A DNA stretch of 50,322 bases from Nitrospirales bacterium (GCA_029261255.1 JAJDBQ010000238.1:1-50322), one strand, 5' to 3'. Positions 1 to 9,596 are shown, counted from the stretch's first letter. Translations and numbers: made by a program. Notes: generated from the letters alone by a model not told the origin.

Positions 1-1
1 G

Positions 2-169
2 GACCATCCTGATTTGTTTGTCTTATTAACCAACCTCATTCATCATGGAGACCCGAAACTCATTCGGGCCGCCCATGTGAACCTTCAAAGCTTGTCTAAA
101 CAAATCCGTGCCACAACCCTTCCATGGGGTTCACGCCCGCCTGGTCATTTCGAACCTCCCAGCGATTAA
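2..169 (+). CDS. C-terminal end of an unknown protein (partial)
   Basis: An open frame enters from the left edge and runs 55 codons to a TAA at 167-169. The tail is rich in Leu, His and Pro (it begins DHPDLFVLLT and ends FEPPSD) and no family is recognised. Its codon use looks like that of real genes in the window and no stop interrupts it, but its start lies outside the window, so neither length nor function can be given. It converges with the response regulator that ends at 282. Confidence 0.45.
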   Translation, partial: DHPDLFVLLTNLIHHGDPKLIRAAHVNLQSLSKQIRATTLPWGSRPPGHFEPPSD

Positions 170-281
170 CTTCTTCTAGAGGTGAGATCTAGAGCCGAAT
201 AGCTATTAGCTAAGCAAAATGGATAGAACACGACTTGGAAATGCTTTAGGCGAGATACGACGTTAGGAGACTTGAACGGAC

Positions 282-653
282 TCAATGCGTTAAGGCGTTT
301 TGAACAGTCGCAAGGAGTTCATCGAGGGTAAAGGGCTTTTGTAGGGTGTGAGTAGATAGGGGCACATCAGATTGAGAACCTGAAGATGTCCTATCAGAAT
401 CAGACAAGGTCCCCATAAGGGTAATCAGAGGCAGATCAGAAGAATGTTTACGCATCTGACGAAGAAGCTCTCCTCCATCATGTTCTAAGGACACAACATC
501 AGAAATGATCACCGACGCACCAAATTGCTTCTGGTTTTGAAGACCTTCCTGACAGGTAGCGGCCTCCATCACCTCATGCCCAACTGATTCCAACGAAAGT
601 GACACAGAATCTCGAACCAATTGATCGTCTTCAATGATTAAAATTTTGCTCAT
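282..653 (-). CDS. Single-domain response regulator (CheY-like receiver)
   Basis: This 123-residue protein is a lone receiver domain with no output domain. It has the acidic pocket (EDD at 8-10), the phospho-acceptor Asp52 at the end of the third strand (VIISDVV) and the conserved Lys106 in the LQKPF turn. It would take a phosphoryl group from a histidine kinase and act by binding a partner protein. The stretch between strand 4 and the Lys is unusually rich in Ser and Asp (about residues 83-100). No kinase gene is adjacent, so the partner is unknown. No good ribosome binding site precedes the ATG. Confidence 0.85.
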   Translation of the reverse strand: MSKILIIEDDQLVRDSVSLSLESVGHEVMEAATCQEGLQNQKQFGASVIISDVVSLEHDGGELLRQMRKHSSDLPLITLMGTLSDSDRTSSGSQSDVPLSTHTLQKPFTLDELLATVQNALTH

Positions 654-949
654 ATGGACGTGAAGAAAAGCAAATAATGTTCCATTTGTAAGCCATGTAC
701 GTTCAGCTGCTTTTCTTTAAATAATTCAAGATGTTACCAAACACATTCTCTTTTGACATTGTGAGAATGATGCATGAAAATCCATGCACCTTGTATGTAA
801 TTGCATTCAATATGGCGAACTTGTGAGGAAAGATCGCTCAAGACCAGATGAAGCGAGTTTCGACCAGAAATCCAGTATTCAAGGACTGTTGAATATTGCC
901 TTTCACTTGGCAGATACTCGCCCAAGAAGATCCTGGCAGCAGCAGACGA

Positions 950-1129
950 GGAATGTTCAAAAAAGTTCGTCCAGCAAGGCCGCAGCCCTTTTGACGCGCG
1001 GAGCGTACGCTCAGTACGTGAGCACGGCAAAATGGCGACTTGCCTGCGCGAAGCCGCTTCGGCAGGCATGGAACTGCGAGCCTGTCAGCCGTAGCCTTGG
1101 CGAAGGCTCGCGGGTTTTTTCAACATGCC
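950..1129. repeat. MITE-like intergenic repeat with imperfect terminal inverted repeats
   Basis: The left end (GGAATGTTCAAAAAAG at 950) and the reverse complement of the right end (GGCATGTTGAAAAAAC, reading back from 1129) match at 13 of 16 positions. Between them are several hairpins: CGTAC/GTACG around 1003-1020; a long stem (TGCCTGC, bulged G, CGAAG, loop CCG, CTTCG, GCAGGCA) around 1040-1070; and AGCCTT-ggcg-AAGGCT at 1093-1108 followed by a run of six T at 1115-1120, which could work as a plus-strand terminator. From memory, the layout (GCAAGGCCGCAG, paired GTAC, TTTTTCA ends) resembles a repeat family scattered between genes in Nitrospira. No transposase is encoded. It ends 3 bp from the stop codon of the minus-strand flippase. 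Confidence 0.6.
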
Positions 1130-1132
1130 CAT

Positions 1133-2464
1133 TCAAGAAGTCGATTTATGCACGCTCTTGGGCCTTCCTCGTATGTTATGACTATGCAGCCATAGCCACC
1201 ACATTTGTATGCTCATACCCGTCAACGTTGCAGCCACGCCCACAAACAATCCGGCGATCTGTCCGTACGCAATTCCCATGATTAAGACACATGAACTTCC
1301 TAATAAATACAAACTCACGGCTTGCGTCACATAGGTCGTCGCCCCACGAGCGACCAATTCTCCCTGAAAATAGCTTTCCCAAGGACTCAATGCTGGCAGA
1401 ATAATGGCCATCCACAGCGCCGAGCTGGCCAACGCAGAAAGTTCCGGACTCAGCGCAGCGACAGACTCAAACCATAGAGTTGAAAGGGGCGTGACCGCGA
1501 TTATCAACAACGTCGCACTCGCTCCCAACGCCACGAACCAAACAAATTGTTGTATGGGACGAAGAAATTGAGGTCGATCAGCGAACGTCACAACGACTTC
1601 CTGTACCGCTATACCCACACTTCGAAACATAAAGGTCAGTCCACCTAGCACTGGCCATACCGCCAAAGATTCCAAGGCCCTTGGCATGCGGCTGATAGCC
1701 GCGCTTCCAATAGAAATCGTGGCTATGGTGATCAACGGCGTCAGGGCTAACGGCCAATAAAATTTGACTAAGTGCTGTAGCGAAAGCTTGCTCTCGGGGA
1801 TGGCTGTATTGTGTTGTAAGTCATGCACAATGGGCCGAACACAGAGAAACATAAAGCCAGCCTCAGCAAGCACACCAGTGGAAAGCGCCACCGTAGCCAC
1901 GACAACTCCTGAAACGTTTTGCATCACCAAGCCAACCAGCAAAACCGACGCACTCACGCCCAATCGGATAAGTGTGCCCAAGCCAACCAATCGTGTACGG
2001 CCATTACGAATAATCAACCCCTGGAAAAACCGTCTCACGGCAATCGCCATGGTCCATGGGGTCATCAACTGCAAGCCCATTCTGGCGGGCTCCCAAATAC
2101 TCTCTGGGGCTCCCAGCATTACTGTGACCACCACGTCATATACCGGGGAAAAAGCTAGAATGATGTGAAAAAGAGTCAGGATCCCGCCTAAGGTCAACAT
2201 GAAATTCCGCATGAGGCGGTAGGCCGGCCAGTCTTTGCACAAAGCCGTGGAGGCGACCAACATCATAATGATCGGCGCTTCGATCAAGAGAGAGAGTGGA
2301 AAGACCACACCACCGTAAGCTGCGAGATGAATTTTCGGATTAGCTAAGCGAGAAATAGTTGCCGCGACGAGCAGTAATTCCACACCCATCAGGAGCCAAC
2401 TGCTGGCTAAGGGCCACCACAAACGAAACACTGTGGATAGAGGGGAAGGAGGAGGGTGTGACAC
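1133..2464 (-). CDS. Multidrug/oligosaccharidyl-lipid/polysaccharide (MOP) superfamily flippase, ANKH-like
   Basis: A 443-residue, strongly hydrophobic protein with about 12 predicted membrane segments. The opening FRLWWPLASSWLLMGVELL, then LAAYGGVVFPLSLLIEAPII, then RRFFQGLIIRNGRT, is the pattern I know from bacterial relatives of ANKH (progressive ankylosis) and MATE-like transporters, including the internal two-half symmetry (FYWPLALTPL near residue 236). It probably moves a small anion or lipid-linked substrate across the inner membrane; the substrate cannot be read from sequence. The only start that keeps the first helix is a GTG at 2464, without a clear ribosome binding site. It stands alone, and its 3' end abuts the 950-1129 repeat. 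Confidence 0.75.
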   Translation of the reverse strand: MSHPPPSPLSTVFRLWWPLASSWLLMGVELLLVAATISRLANPKIHLAAYGGVVFPLSLLIEAPIIMMLVASTALCKDWPAYRLMRNFMLTLGGILTLFHIILAFSPVYDVVVTVMLGAPESIWEPARMGLQLMTPWTMAIAVRRFFQGLIIRNGRTRLVGLGTLIRLGVSASVLLVGLVMQNVSGVVVATVALSTGVLAEAGFMFLCVRPIVHDLQHNTAIPESKLSLQHLVKFYWPLALTPLITIATISIGSAAISRMPRALESLAVWPVLGGLTFMFRSVGIAVQEVVVTFADRPQFLRPIQQFVWFVALGASATLLIIAVTPLSTLWFESVAALSPELSALASSALWMAIILPALSPWESYFQGELVARGATTYVTQAVSLYLLGSSCVLIMGIAYGQIAGLFVGVAATLTGMSIQMWWLWLHSHNIRGRPKSVHKSTS

Positions 2465-2650
2465 GTATGTTGAAGAAATTAGAAAACAGAAAATGCCAAG
2501 AATGGCAAGATGTTCATGTAGGATTCAAGAAGAACGCGTATGGTCGAATGCAAAGATGAAACTTATAGATTGCGTGACCATGGCAAACCGACTCATATGA
2601 TCAGATTCACATTACCACAGACACTGGTTGTTACACCAAATGACTGACTG

Positions 2651-5227
2651 TTACGAGGAAGGAGGGATCGAAGGCTCTGATGCCCAGTTAATGGCCGGCG
2701 CCACTAATTCAGCCTCCTCATCTGGAGCATTCGAGAGGGCATCAGAAATAGAAGCAAGTTCTTCAGTGTCACTTTCTTCAGGCCAATGCACTTCTGGCAC
2801 ATCCTTTGGGTCCTCATAGGACGGCTTTAATGTCGATACTTCAACGACACATTCCTCGCCAGGATAGAGTCGAAGGAGATCCCATTCGGTCACCCAACTT
2901 TTCACATATTTCCTCATACTGGATCCCGTCACAATAGTGGCTGGACCTTCTGCATCCTGCTCCCACATGCGCCAACCGTGGCCCTTAAGATGGAGCCCAC
3001 GAACAATCTGATGCACCTCCTGAATTGTTCCAGAAGAAGGCTGCCCCAACGGAATACGTTGAGTCTGGAGTAGACCCATCCCTTTTTCAGCTTTGTCTGC
3101 TAGGATACCATCAGAGTCGGTTTGCTTACATCGCAGCTTCTCTAACATTTTCACACTGTCGCCCTTTTTCTCCAAAATCTCTTCTCGAAAATCATTCGTA
3201 AGGGCCACCACCGTCCCAAGCCCTGGGAGCATTTGCCCATCAATCATATTCATCAATCGCGCTACTTCCGCATAGGACTTCGCACGTTGATTGACTGAAT
3301 AGCGACCGATAAGTTCCGCTTCATCAACTAATAAAATCCACCCAGCATATCCCGCGGCCTGCATCAAACGAGCCGCGAATTGAAAACGTTGGAGTGCGAG
3401 CTCTGTGGCCGACACCCGCCCAAACGTATATTGTCCGCCAAAGCCTGCTTCTTGTAGATATTTCTTTAAATCACCGACCCCAATAGGATCGCCCGTCCAA
3501 AATCTGGCCATGCGATGACCTAATTCCATATCCGAACTCATCCGCTCATACAGCAATAACGTTGCGGCAAATCGACTATCGATTTGATTATCAGGATTAT
3601 TCACCCACGCGACCAATTCTTTATATCGAGGAGTCCACACATCGCATTCACCAGCGATTTCTGCAAAGACTTCTCCCTGTTTATTAGGAACAATCGCTGA
3701 TTCTATGGCTGAATAAAAGAGACGAACAGGATGATATAATGGCGTCTCTTTGCTGATAACAATTCGACTACAGATAAAATTATGATCGAGTGCCAAATGC
3801 TGCAAATACTCGAGCACATGAGATTTTCCACTCCCAAATTCACCCTCAAGGACCATCCCTCTAGGACAAGGTCCACTCGTAATATTTTGCTGTGTGGCTT
3901 CCAACATTCGGCGAAAACGCCCTTCCACTTCTGGCTGCAGACAGCCTAATGCTGTCACCACATGCTTATTCGGAACACCTGCGCGCAGCCCCTCGACGAC
4001 ATGTCGAGCTTCGATCTCAGGTACTGAGCCTTGCGTAAGGAGCTTGGGCGGAGCAAGTGCCGTCAGTGATGCACTTTCTTGCTCTTGCCCTTGAATTCTG
4101 ACCAAAGCTGCTAAAGGGTTCTGTCGATACTTTGGCCGAATGTCATCCCAAACTCGAAGTTTTAATGCTTCATACCGATCAACCCCTCTACGAGCATCCG
4201 TCAGAAACGCCTGAGGTGCCAGCACCACTATGAGGATTCCTTCAATCTCGTCAACCGTATCGATAAATTGCCTCAACAACTCAAAGAGGTCCATTGTCGC
4301 GGAGGGGGTAAAGGTCAATGAACCATCTGTTGGAGCTTCATTGGGTTTCACAAAATACCGTGAAATATCAAGAGATAAAATGAGCCCTCCGCTCCCGGCT
4401 AAGCGCAACCATCGCGTTAATGATGTCAGCATATGTCGTGCATTGTGGCGCGCAACTTTTTGGTAGATCAGAGCCTTCTTGACTCCAGAGATGAGACGGA
4501 GATCACCACAGAGCCACTCCTTAACAGCAGTCGCCAACACGCGATCTGAATCGCCTGCCTCAAATTGAGCCAAGCATAATCGAATCATGGCCATCCTGAA
4601 TTCGCGACAAAGTCCAGAATCGCCTTCAATCGATTTCTCCAGCCATGTTTGGACATCCCGACGAAGCATCGGTTCTTTCCGTTCGTTCAATGCCGCGACT
4701 TGACGCAATGAAAATTCATCACGACATGAGGGAATTTGATAGCCATGTTCTACTAACAGCCGAAGCACAAATCGGTAGGCTAAATCATCCCAATCTACTT
4801 GCTTGGCAATTTTATGGAAGAGCCGCTCAACCATATGAATTTTTGTAAATCGAGCATCCACTTTGGCAAAAATATACGCTTCTGCGCTCGCCATACCATC
4901 CAAAGCGTCCTGACAGCCTTGCAAAGAATCAGGATCAGGAAAGACCCCAACTTTGATAGCCCCACCACCTTCTCGAACAAAATGCTTGAGGTATTCTTGC
5001 TGAAGGACGCCTAACCAATCATCTGCAGCCATATTAAACAGCGGCTTTTCTACATCCACACTTGTTTTAGCTGACCGTTTTTTTGAGATGGCGGCAGACC
5101 TCGGTTCAGGAACATGACCAGTTGATACGGCCGTAGCGGCATCTGGACTTAAACTATTCGATGTTGCAAATGTCTCGTCAGTGTTCATAGATTGCACCCG
5201 ATTTAACGCATCGATTAATTTACTCAT
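2651..5227 (-). CDS. BREX-type (BrxC/BrxD-like, DUF2791) P-loop ATPase
   Basis: An 858-residue protein with a Walker A loop GEFGSGKSH at 462-470 and a Walker B ILLVDEAE at 631-638. The loop form, followed by HVLEYLQHLAL and a long helical region, fits the BREX ATP-binding domain family (PF10923, BrxC/BrxD). Residues 1-65 are low-complexity. Residues 68-390 form a second, ATPase-like half without Walker motifs (strand-like LILSLDI at 282 and ILIVVLAPQAF at 331). The C-terminal 60 residues are acidic. Known relatives act in phage defence, but no methylase, PglZ phosphatase or helicase is present here. It lies 98 bp downstream of the DUF6499-like gene on the same strand, so the two are probably one operon. 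The start at 5227 has a weak AGGG upstream. Confidence 0.7.
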   Translation of the reverse strand: MSKLIDALNRVQSMNTDETFATSNSLSPDAATAVSTGHVPEPRSAAISKKRSAKTSVDVEKPLFNMAADDWLGVLQQEYLKHFVREGGGAIKVGVFPDPDSLQGCQDALDGMASAEAYIFAKVDARFTKIHMVERLFHKIAKQVDWDDLAYRFVLRLLVEHGYQIPSCRDEFSLRQVAALNERKEPMLRRDVQTWLEKSIEGDSGLCREFRMAMIRLCLAQFEAGDSDRVLATAVKEWLCGDLRLISGVKKALIYQKVARHNARHMLTSLTRWLRLAGSGGLILSLDISRYFVKPNEAPTDGSLTFTPSATMDLFELLRQFIDTVDEIEGILIVVLAPQAFLTDARRGVDRYEALKLRVWDDIRPKYRQNPLAALVRIQGQEQESASLTALAPPKLLTQGSVPEIEARHVVEGLRAGVPNKHVVTALGCLQPEVEGRFRRMLEATQQNITSGPCPRGMVLEGEFGSGKSHVLEYLQHLALDHNFICSRIVISKETPLYHPVRLFYSAIESAIVPNKQGEVFAEIAGECDVWTPRYKELVAWVNNPDNQIDSRFAATLLLYERMSSDMELGHRMARFWTGDPIGVGDLKKYLQEAGFGGQYTFGRVSATELALQRFQFAARLMQAAGYAGWILLVDEAELIGRYSVNQRAKSYAEVARLMNMIDGQMLPGLGTVVALTNDFREEILEKKGDSVKMLEKLRCKQTDSDGILADKAEKGMGLLQTQRIPLGQPSSGTIQEVHQIVRGLHLKGHGWRMWEQDAEGPATIVTGSSMRKYVKSWVTEWDLLRLYPGEECVVEVSTLKPSYEDPKDVPEVHWPEESDTEELASISDALSNAPDEEAELVAPAINWASEPSIPPSS

Positions 5228-5325
5228 ATTTGTTCCCTACTTTTCGTTCAACACACATTGTCACTTTGCACAAATCCAATTTCGTTGATAAATCTTCATC
5301 TATCAACCACCACAGCAGCCTTCCG

Positions 5326-6066
5326 CTATTCAGGGAAATGCAAACTGATTTGACATGCTTCTTTATACAACTTGGCAATACGCGCTTCGGCCACATCATC
5401 ATCTTGAATATCGAGAAGCCTGCTCCCGAGCTCTCGAAATGGAATGCTCAATTCGACCCCATCAAGGACTCGCAAGTACAGAGGCCATTCATCGCGACAT
5501 TTGCGGCGTTCAAGATTTCGCCCGACTTGATGCTCCTGCCATTCCAAGAGATCAGTTTGGACTTTTTCCAGTTGCGGCGAAAGAGATTTTTTAAGATCAA
5601 ACACCGCTGCCACGCGCCATTCAGACAAACATAACTTGACTTCTTCCCCACCACCGAGCCAATCCGGACCCTGACCAAAATACAGTCGCCCATAATTCGA
5701 ATCGAACGACAGCATCCAAGGTTTCGAGATGGCGGGGTTCGGAAGACCACTCAAATGATATTTTTCTAATGAATTCGGCATACGCGCCTTAAAAGCTGGA
5801 TGTTCGGGAGAAAAAACCTTCTTGCGATAACGTGTCGGATAATTTGGATCATTGGCGCAGGCCACATCATATTCATATGTTGACTGAAAATATTTTTCCC
5901 AATCCTGTCTATAGTCATCCCGACGACGCAGAAATTCCCATCGCCAAAATGTATCATTTAAACTTTCTGTCTCAGGATAAGACTCGCCCTCAGCCCAGTT
6001 AGGCTCCATCATTGTTTGGCCTTGTTGACCATTCATTTTTTTTGAAGGACGCCGACTTTCACCCAT
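5326..6066 (-). CDS. DUF6499-like (WxWEFLRR motif) protein
   Basis: A 246-residue soluble protein. Around residues 41-57 it carries WRWEFLRRRDDYRQDW, which resembles the opening motif of DUF6499, also called a transcriptional-regulator-like domain, usually found in integrative elements. The rest is rich in Trp, Arg and Glu, has LCLSEWRVAAVFDLKKSL near 162-180, and has no membrane segment. Function is unknown. A good ribosome binding site (AGAAGG) precedes the ATG at 6066, and a perfect inverted repeat lies just upstream (6079-6093). It is the first gene of a likely operon with the BREX-type ATPase, so it may be a regulator or substrate adaptor for it. Confidence 0.6.
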   Translation of the reverse strand: MGESRRPSKKMNGQQGQTMMEPNWAEGESYPETESLNDTFWRWEFLRRRDDYRQDWEKYFQSTYEYDVACANDPNYPTRYRKKVFSPEHPAFKARMPNSLEKYHLSGLPNPAISKPWMLSFDSNYGRLYFGQGPDWLGGGEEVKLCLSEWRVAAVFDLKKSLSPQLEKVQTDLLEWQEHQVGRNLERRKCRDEWPLYLRVLDGVELSIPFRELGSRLLDIQDDDVAEARIAKLYKEACQISLHFPE

Positions 6067-6917
6067 ATCACACCTTCTGTTGTCTATGACAACGGCATAT
6101 TTTTTTCGACAAGCGCGAGAGCAATCAAAGAAGCCAAGACATGGCTTCCTTCATTTCTTCTCCGTGCTTCCAACATGACGTATCGGTCAGTTCATGCAGC
6201 AAGATAAGAACCGTGGTCTTTGCGAAACTGTGAAGGATTGAATACGTTAAACAGGCAGGGGCACACAGTACCCGAATCAAGGGACTTACACGTGAGTAGG
6301 GAAACTCGTTCTTCGTCGGGACCACGATATACCGTGCACCCATCCAAACCAGGAGAGCACAGCCACGCAACAGGCTAAAAAAATCATGGCTGCAACAAAA
6401 CAGGCTTTCCCTAACATGTGGAAGATCCCCCAGCGAAGCGGTGTATCATTCCTGCCATCTACATTGATATATCGGCAGGATATTGAGAAGTCTTAACTCA
6501 AAAACCAAGAATGGGGTTCTCAATCTCAAGAGATTGATTATGAGGCGCATACTACAGATGAAGAGGTAAAGTTTCCTATCCTTGCTTCTCCCTAAGTAAC
6601 AAGAAAAACCCACTTACCCACGGTCTGATCTAAGTATTTGAGGACAATCTAACGGGTGATAGCGCTAATTTGAAAACAGGCCAGGAGGGGGGGAGAGTAG
6701 CAACTGTGCTACATATTGAAAGGTTCACGACATCTACGGAATGAGGCGACTCTCAGGAATTTTTAATTTTCACAATTCTTTTTAATAGGAATCAATAGGA
6801 TACCAGTCTTCCACTCGACAATGACCGGTCTCTTGGCTCCTAAGAAAATCATAGAGGGATTAGAGCTCATAGGAAGATAATGGAAGTAATACGATAATTC
6901 CCACCACTGGCCATCTA
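6067..6917. other. 851-bp gap with no convincing gene
   Basis: This stretch separates the ATPase cassette from glnS. The only open frame of any size (6125-6370, minus, 81 codons) has no ribosome binding site and no family signature. A 7-bp inverted repeat (TCCTGCC at 6450-6456, GGCAGGA at 6474-6480) is the only structure seen besides the leader palindrome of the 5326-6066 gene. No tRNA was found. Confidence 0.5.
6079..6093. promoter_or_regulatory. Perfect inverted repeat in the leader of the DUF6499-like/ATPase cassette
   Basis: GTTGTC-tat-GACAAC is a perfect 6-bp inverted repeat with a 3-base spacer, 13-27 bases ahead of the ATG at 6066 on the minus strand and directly beside its ribosome binding site. 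It could be an operator or a small leader hairpin that hides the ribosome binding site. A weak promoter-like TTGTCG lies just upstream on the same strand. Confidence 0.4.
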
Positions 6918-8624
6918 TTACTTTTTTTCAATTTTCGCCCACGAATCACGAAGGGGAACTGTTCGATTAAACACGAGTTTCTGCTTGCGAGAATCAGAAT
7001 CTAAGCAGAAATATCCTTGCCGTTCAAATTGAAATGGGGTCCCAATTGTCGCATCGCTCAAGCTAGGCTCAACCCAGCACGTTTCGAGGACTTGCAATGA
7101 ATCTGGGTTCAGCTTTGCCTCTAAACCTTGTGATGTACCTTCGGCATCAAGGTTTGATGGCAGCAATAACGTTTCGTACACACGCACCTCAGCTGGCAAA
7201 GCATCTTGCGCAGACACCCAATGAATGGTTCCCTTCACTTTTCGTCCAGCTTGCAGACCTCCCCGTTTCGTCTCCGGATCATATGTACATCGAATCGCCG
7301 TAATCTCTCCTGTATTCTCGTCCCTGTCGACTCCGACACAACAAATAATGTACCCATATTTGAGGCGAACCTCTTTCCCAGGAGACAGTCGAAAATACTT
7401 CTTGGGAGGATCTTCTCGAAAGTCATCATGATCTATATAGATCTCACGTGAAAAAGAAAGTTGCCGGGTCCCCCGACTCTCGTCTTCAGGATTATTGACA
7501 GCTTCAACTTTCTCAACTTGTCCCTCGGGGTAATTTTCAATAATGATTTTCACCGGATGAAGCACGGCCATGACTCGATCCGCTGAACGATTCAAATCCT
7601 CCCGAATCGCATGCTCTAGCACTCCCATCTCAATCACACTATCGCGCTTCGCCACACCAACACGTTCACAAAAATTCCTGATAGCTGCCGGAGTGTATCC
7701 CCGGCGCCGAAGGCCCTTCAACGTTGGCAGACGAGGATCATCCCACCCGTTCACGTGCCCTTCCTCCACCAGTTGGAGGAGTTTGCGCTTACTCAGGACC
7801 GTGTGGGCAAGATTCAAACGCGCAAATTCGATTTGTTGTGAGTGACAGGACACCTCACATTCGCGGAGCACCCAGTCATAGAGGGGTCGATGGTCTTCAA
7901 ATTCTAACGTACACAAGGAATGCGTAATACCCTCCAAGGCATCAGAAAGTGGATGGGCAAAATCATATGTTGGATAGATTCGCCAAGTATCCCCAGTCCG
8001 ATGATGTGTGACCTGTCGGATTCGATATAACGCAGGATCTCGCATATTGATATTCGGCGAAGCCATATCGATTTTGGCACGCAAGACATAGGCCCCTTCC
8101 TCGCATTCCCCTGCCCTCATCTTGGAAAATAACTCCAGATTCTCATCGAGACTCCGTTGTCGATCAGGACTTTCTTTTCCCGGCTCAGTCAACGTCCCGC
8201 GATAGTCTCGAATTTCCTCTGCCGTCAAACTATCGACATAGGCTTTATTGTTCTGAATGAGCTTGACCGCGTAGTCATACAGTTGTTCAAAATAATCTGA
8301 GGCAAAATACAGACGATCTTCCCAATCAAACCCTAACCATCGAACATCGTCCTGAATCGACTGGACATAGTCCATCGATTCCTTGGTTGGGTTGGTATCA
8401 TCCAGCCGCAAGTTGCAGCGACCCGAAAATTCTTGACTAATGCCAAAATTCAAACACATGGACTTCGCGTGACCAATGTGTAAATGGCCATTTGGCTCAG
8501 GCGGAAATCGCGTGTGCACGCGTTGACTGAATCGTTGGGATTCTTGATCGGCGAGAATCTTCGTCCGAATAAAATCAGCTGAGGAATGGTGTTCTGAAGA
8601 TGCCATAGACAAATGAGGGTGCAT
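6918..8624 (-). CDS. glnS: Glutaminyl-tRNA synthetase
   Basis: A 568-residue class I aminoacyl-tRNA synthetase that charges tRNA(Gln) with glutamine in the cytoplasm. Visible signatures are [12 protein letters not shown] (HIGH at 49-52), LRLDDTNP at 72-79, the GlnRS-type VLSKR at 276-280 (the KMSKS loop), and [14 protein letters not shown] just after it. The C-terminal half matches the two-barrel anticodon-binding region ([16 protein letters not shown]) and the usual ending [15 protein letters not shown]. Length is normal for the family. Two starts are possible: Met1 at 8624, with a distant GAGGG, or Met7 at 8606. Many bacteria instead make Gln-tRNA with GatCAB, so a dedicated GlnRS is useful to note for this lineage. 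Confidence 0.97.
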   Translation of the reverse strand: MHPHLSMASSEHHSSADFIRTKILADQESQRFSQRVHTRFPPEPNGHLHIGHAKSMCLNFGISQEFSGRCNLRLDDTNPTKESMDYVQSIQDDVRWLGFDWEDRLYFASDYFEQLYDYAVKLIQNNKAYVDSLTAEEIRDYRGTLTEPGKESPDRQRSLDENLELFSKMRAGECEEGAYVLRAKIDMASPNINMRDPALYRIRQVTHHRTGDTWRIYPTYDFAHPLSDALEGITHSLCTLEFEDHRPLYDWVLRECEVSCHSQQIEFARLNLAHTVLSKRKLLQLVEEGHVNGWDDPRLPTLKGLRRRGYTPAAIRNFCERVGVAKRDSVIEMGVLEHAIREDLNRSADRVMAVLHPVKIIIENYPEGQVEKVEAVNNPEDESRGTRQLSFSREIYIDHDDFREDPPKKYFRLSPGKEVRLKYGYIICCVGVDRDENTGEITAIRCTYDPETKRGGLQAGRKVKGTIHWVSAQDALPAEVRVYETLLLPSNLDAEGTSQGLEAKLNPDSLQVLETCWVEPSLSDATIGTPFQFERQGYFCLDSDSRKQKLVFNRTVPLRDSWAKIEKK

Positions 8625-8681
8625 AGAATACCGAATGTCCCTCGCTCTGTCTAGAAATGAACGCGTTGAACTGCTAGCTTT

Positions 8682-8703
8682 GCAAGACCTTTCAGGTCCT
8701 TGC
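8682..8703. other. Hairpin upstream of glnS
   Basis: GCAAGACCT-TTC-AGGTCCTTGC forms a 9-bp stem with one bulged C and a 3-base loop. It lies 58 bp upstream of the glnS start and has no T-tract on either strand, so it is more likely a leader structure or the trace of an old terminator than an active terminator. Confidence 0.3.
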
Positions 8704-8912
8704 TTCTAACTTTGCTGGCATGACAATGAGGAAAAGAGAAATGGAATTGGCGAGATTCAAGGAACGTGAAGGCTTCTTTACTCCATAGGACGAGGTGGAG
8801 TCAGACATAAACAAGGAAGGCCCCGGAAGTGTCAACCCACTACGCCAGGGCCCATAATCTCTCGGGCTTCAACTGTGTCGTACACCAAATATTACGCTTA
8901 GATTGATGATCC

Positions 8913-9596
8913 TCAAGAGAACGTTTTTGTATACACAAAATTCTGACGAACTGAGACACCATCCTTGGGAGCAGGACTTTGTTTACTTTGTGGGGTTGCC
9001 ACTTTTTCTTTTGAGGCCTTCGATGGATCGTCTTTTGAGGGGGTTGGTTCCGGATTATCTTGGGGCACGGAAGCATTCGTCGATTCTGCTTGCTCCGGCT
9101 CTTGCCCAGCTTTCAATTGCCGAGCCCACATGTTCGGCTGACAGACGACGTTGAAATTTGGGGCAGGCACCGAATCATCAATGCGCCATAATTCCAATTC
9201 TGTGGCATAAAAGTTGACGTCATCGCGAGAAACCATGTTGAGCCAATCCAAACTTTGTCTAATTTCAGCGGTGATTTCTTGCCCGACACAAATGATAGCC
9301 TTGGCTTCTAACCCGGCAGCATACATAATCATTTTCCCCAATGATTCTGGGGTAATCTCATCCAAATGCCCCAAGACGATGACATAATGACCACTTTTGA
9401 CATCCTTCACCAACACACCGCCAGCCAGCGTATCTAATGGAGCGTCTCCACCAGCAAATTTCAAACTGAGTTCCAACGTCTCGCCCAACATTTCCAAAAT
9501 TTCTTCCTGTTGAAGCCACGTGGCAAACCCATCAACTTCATTGGCCCACACCTCACTGAGACTAATTTTTCTGAGTTTTCCTACCGGTTTTGCCAT
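8913..9596 (-). CDS. DUF4268-type nuclease-fold protein, catalytic residues apparently lost
   Basis: A 227-residue protein. Residues 10-160 follow the pattern of DUF4268-associated PD-(D/E)xK-like domains: a start like ISLSEVWANEVDGFATWLQQ, then ESLGKMIMYAAGLEAKAIIC, then LELWRIDDSVPAPNFNVVCQP. Where family members carry a strand with Asp followed by an ExQ motif, this one reads LAGGVLV and VIVLGHLD, so the metal-binding acids seem to be missing. Residues 165-215 are a disordered Pro/Ser/Lys/Gln-rich tail. It stands alone. It may bind DNA without cutting it, or be a regulatory leftover. The start at 9596 has GGGTGTTATG but no strong ribosome binding site. Confidence 0.6.
   Translation of the reverse strand: MAKPVGKLRKISLSEVWANEVDGFATWLQQEEILEMLGETLELSLKFAGGDAPLDTLAGGVLVKDVKSGHYVIVLGHLDEITPESLGKMIMYAAGLEAKAIICVGQEITAEIRQSLDWLNMVSRDDVNFYATELELWRIDDSVPAPNFNVVCQPNMWARQLKAGQEPEQAESTNASVPQDNPEPTPSKDDPSKASKEKVATPQSKQSPAPKDGVSVRQNFVYTKTFS

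Noticed and set aside
734-1281. Overlapping open frames on both strands (734-1069 minus, 784-1281 plus)
   Set aside because: They run through the 950-1129 repeat, overlap each other and the end of the flippase gene, and show no family motif or ribosome binding site.
5690-5715. ATTCGAATCGAAC, resembling a tRNA T-arm
   Set aside because: It lies inside the DUF6499-like coding gene and no acceptor or anticodon stems surround it.
6125-6370. Possible 81-aa protein on the minus strand
   Set aside because: No ribosome binding site, odd composition and no recognisable motif; likely a chance open frame.
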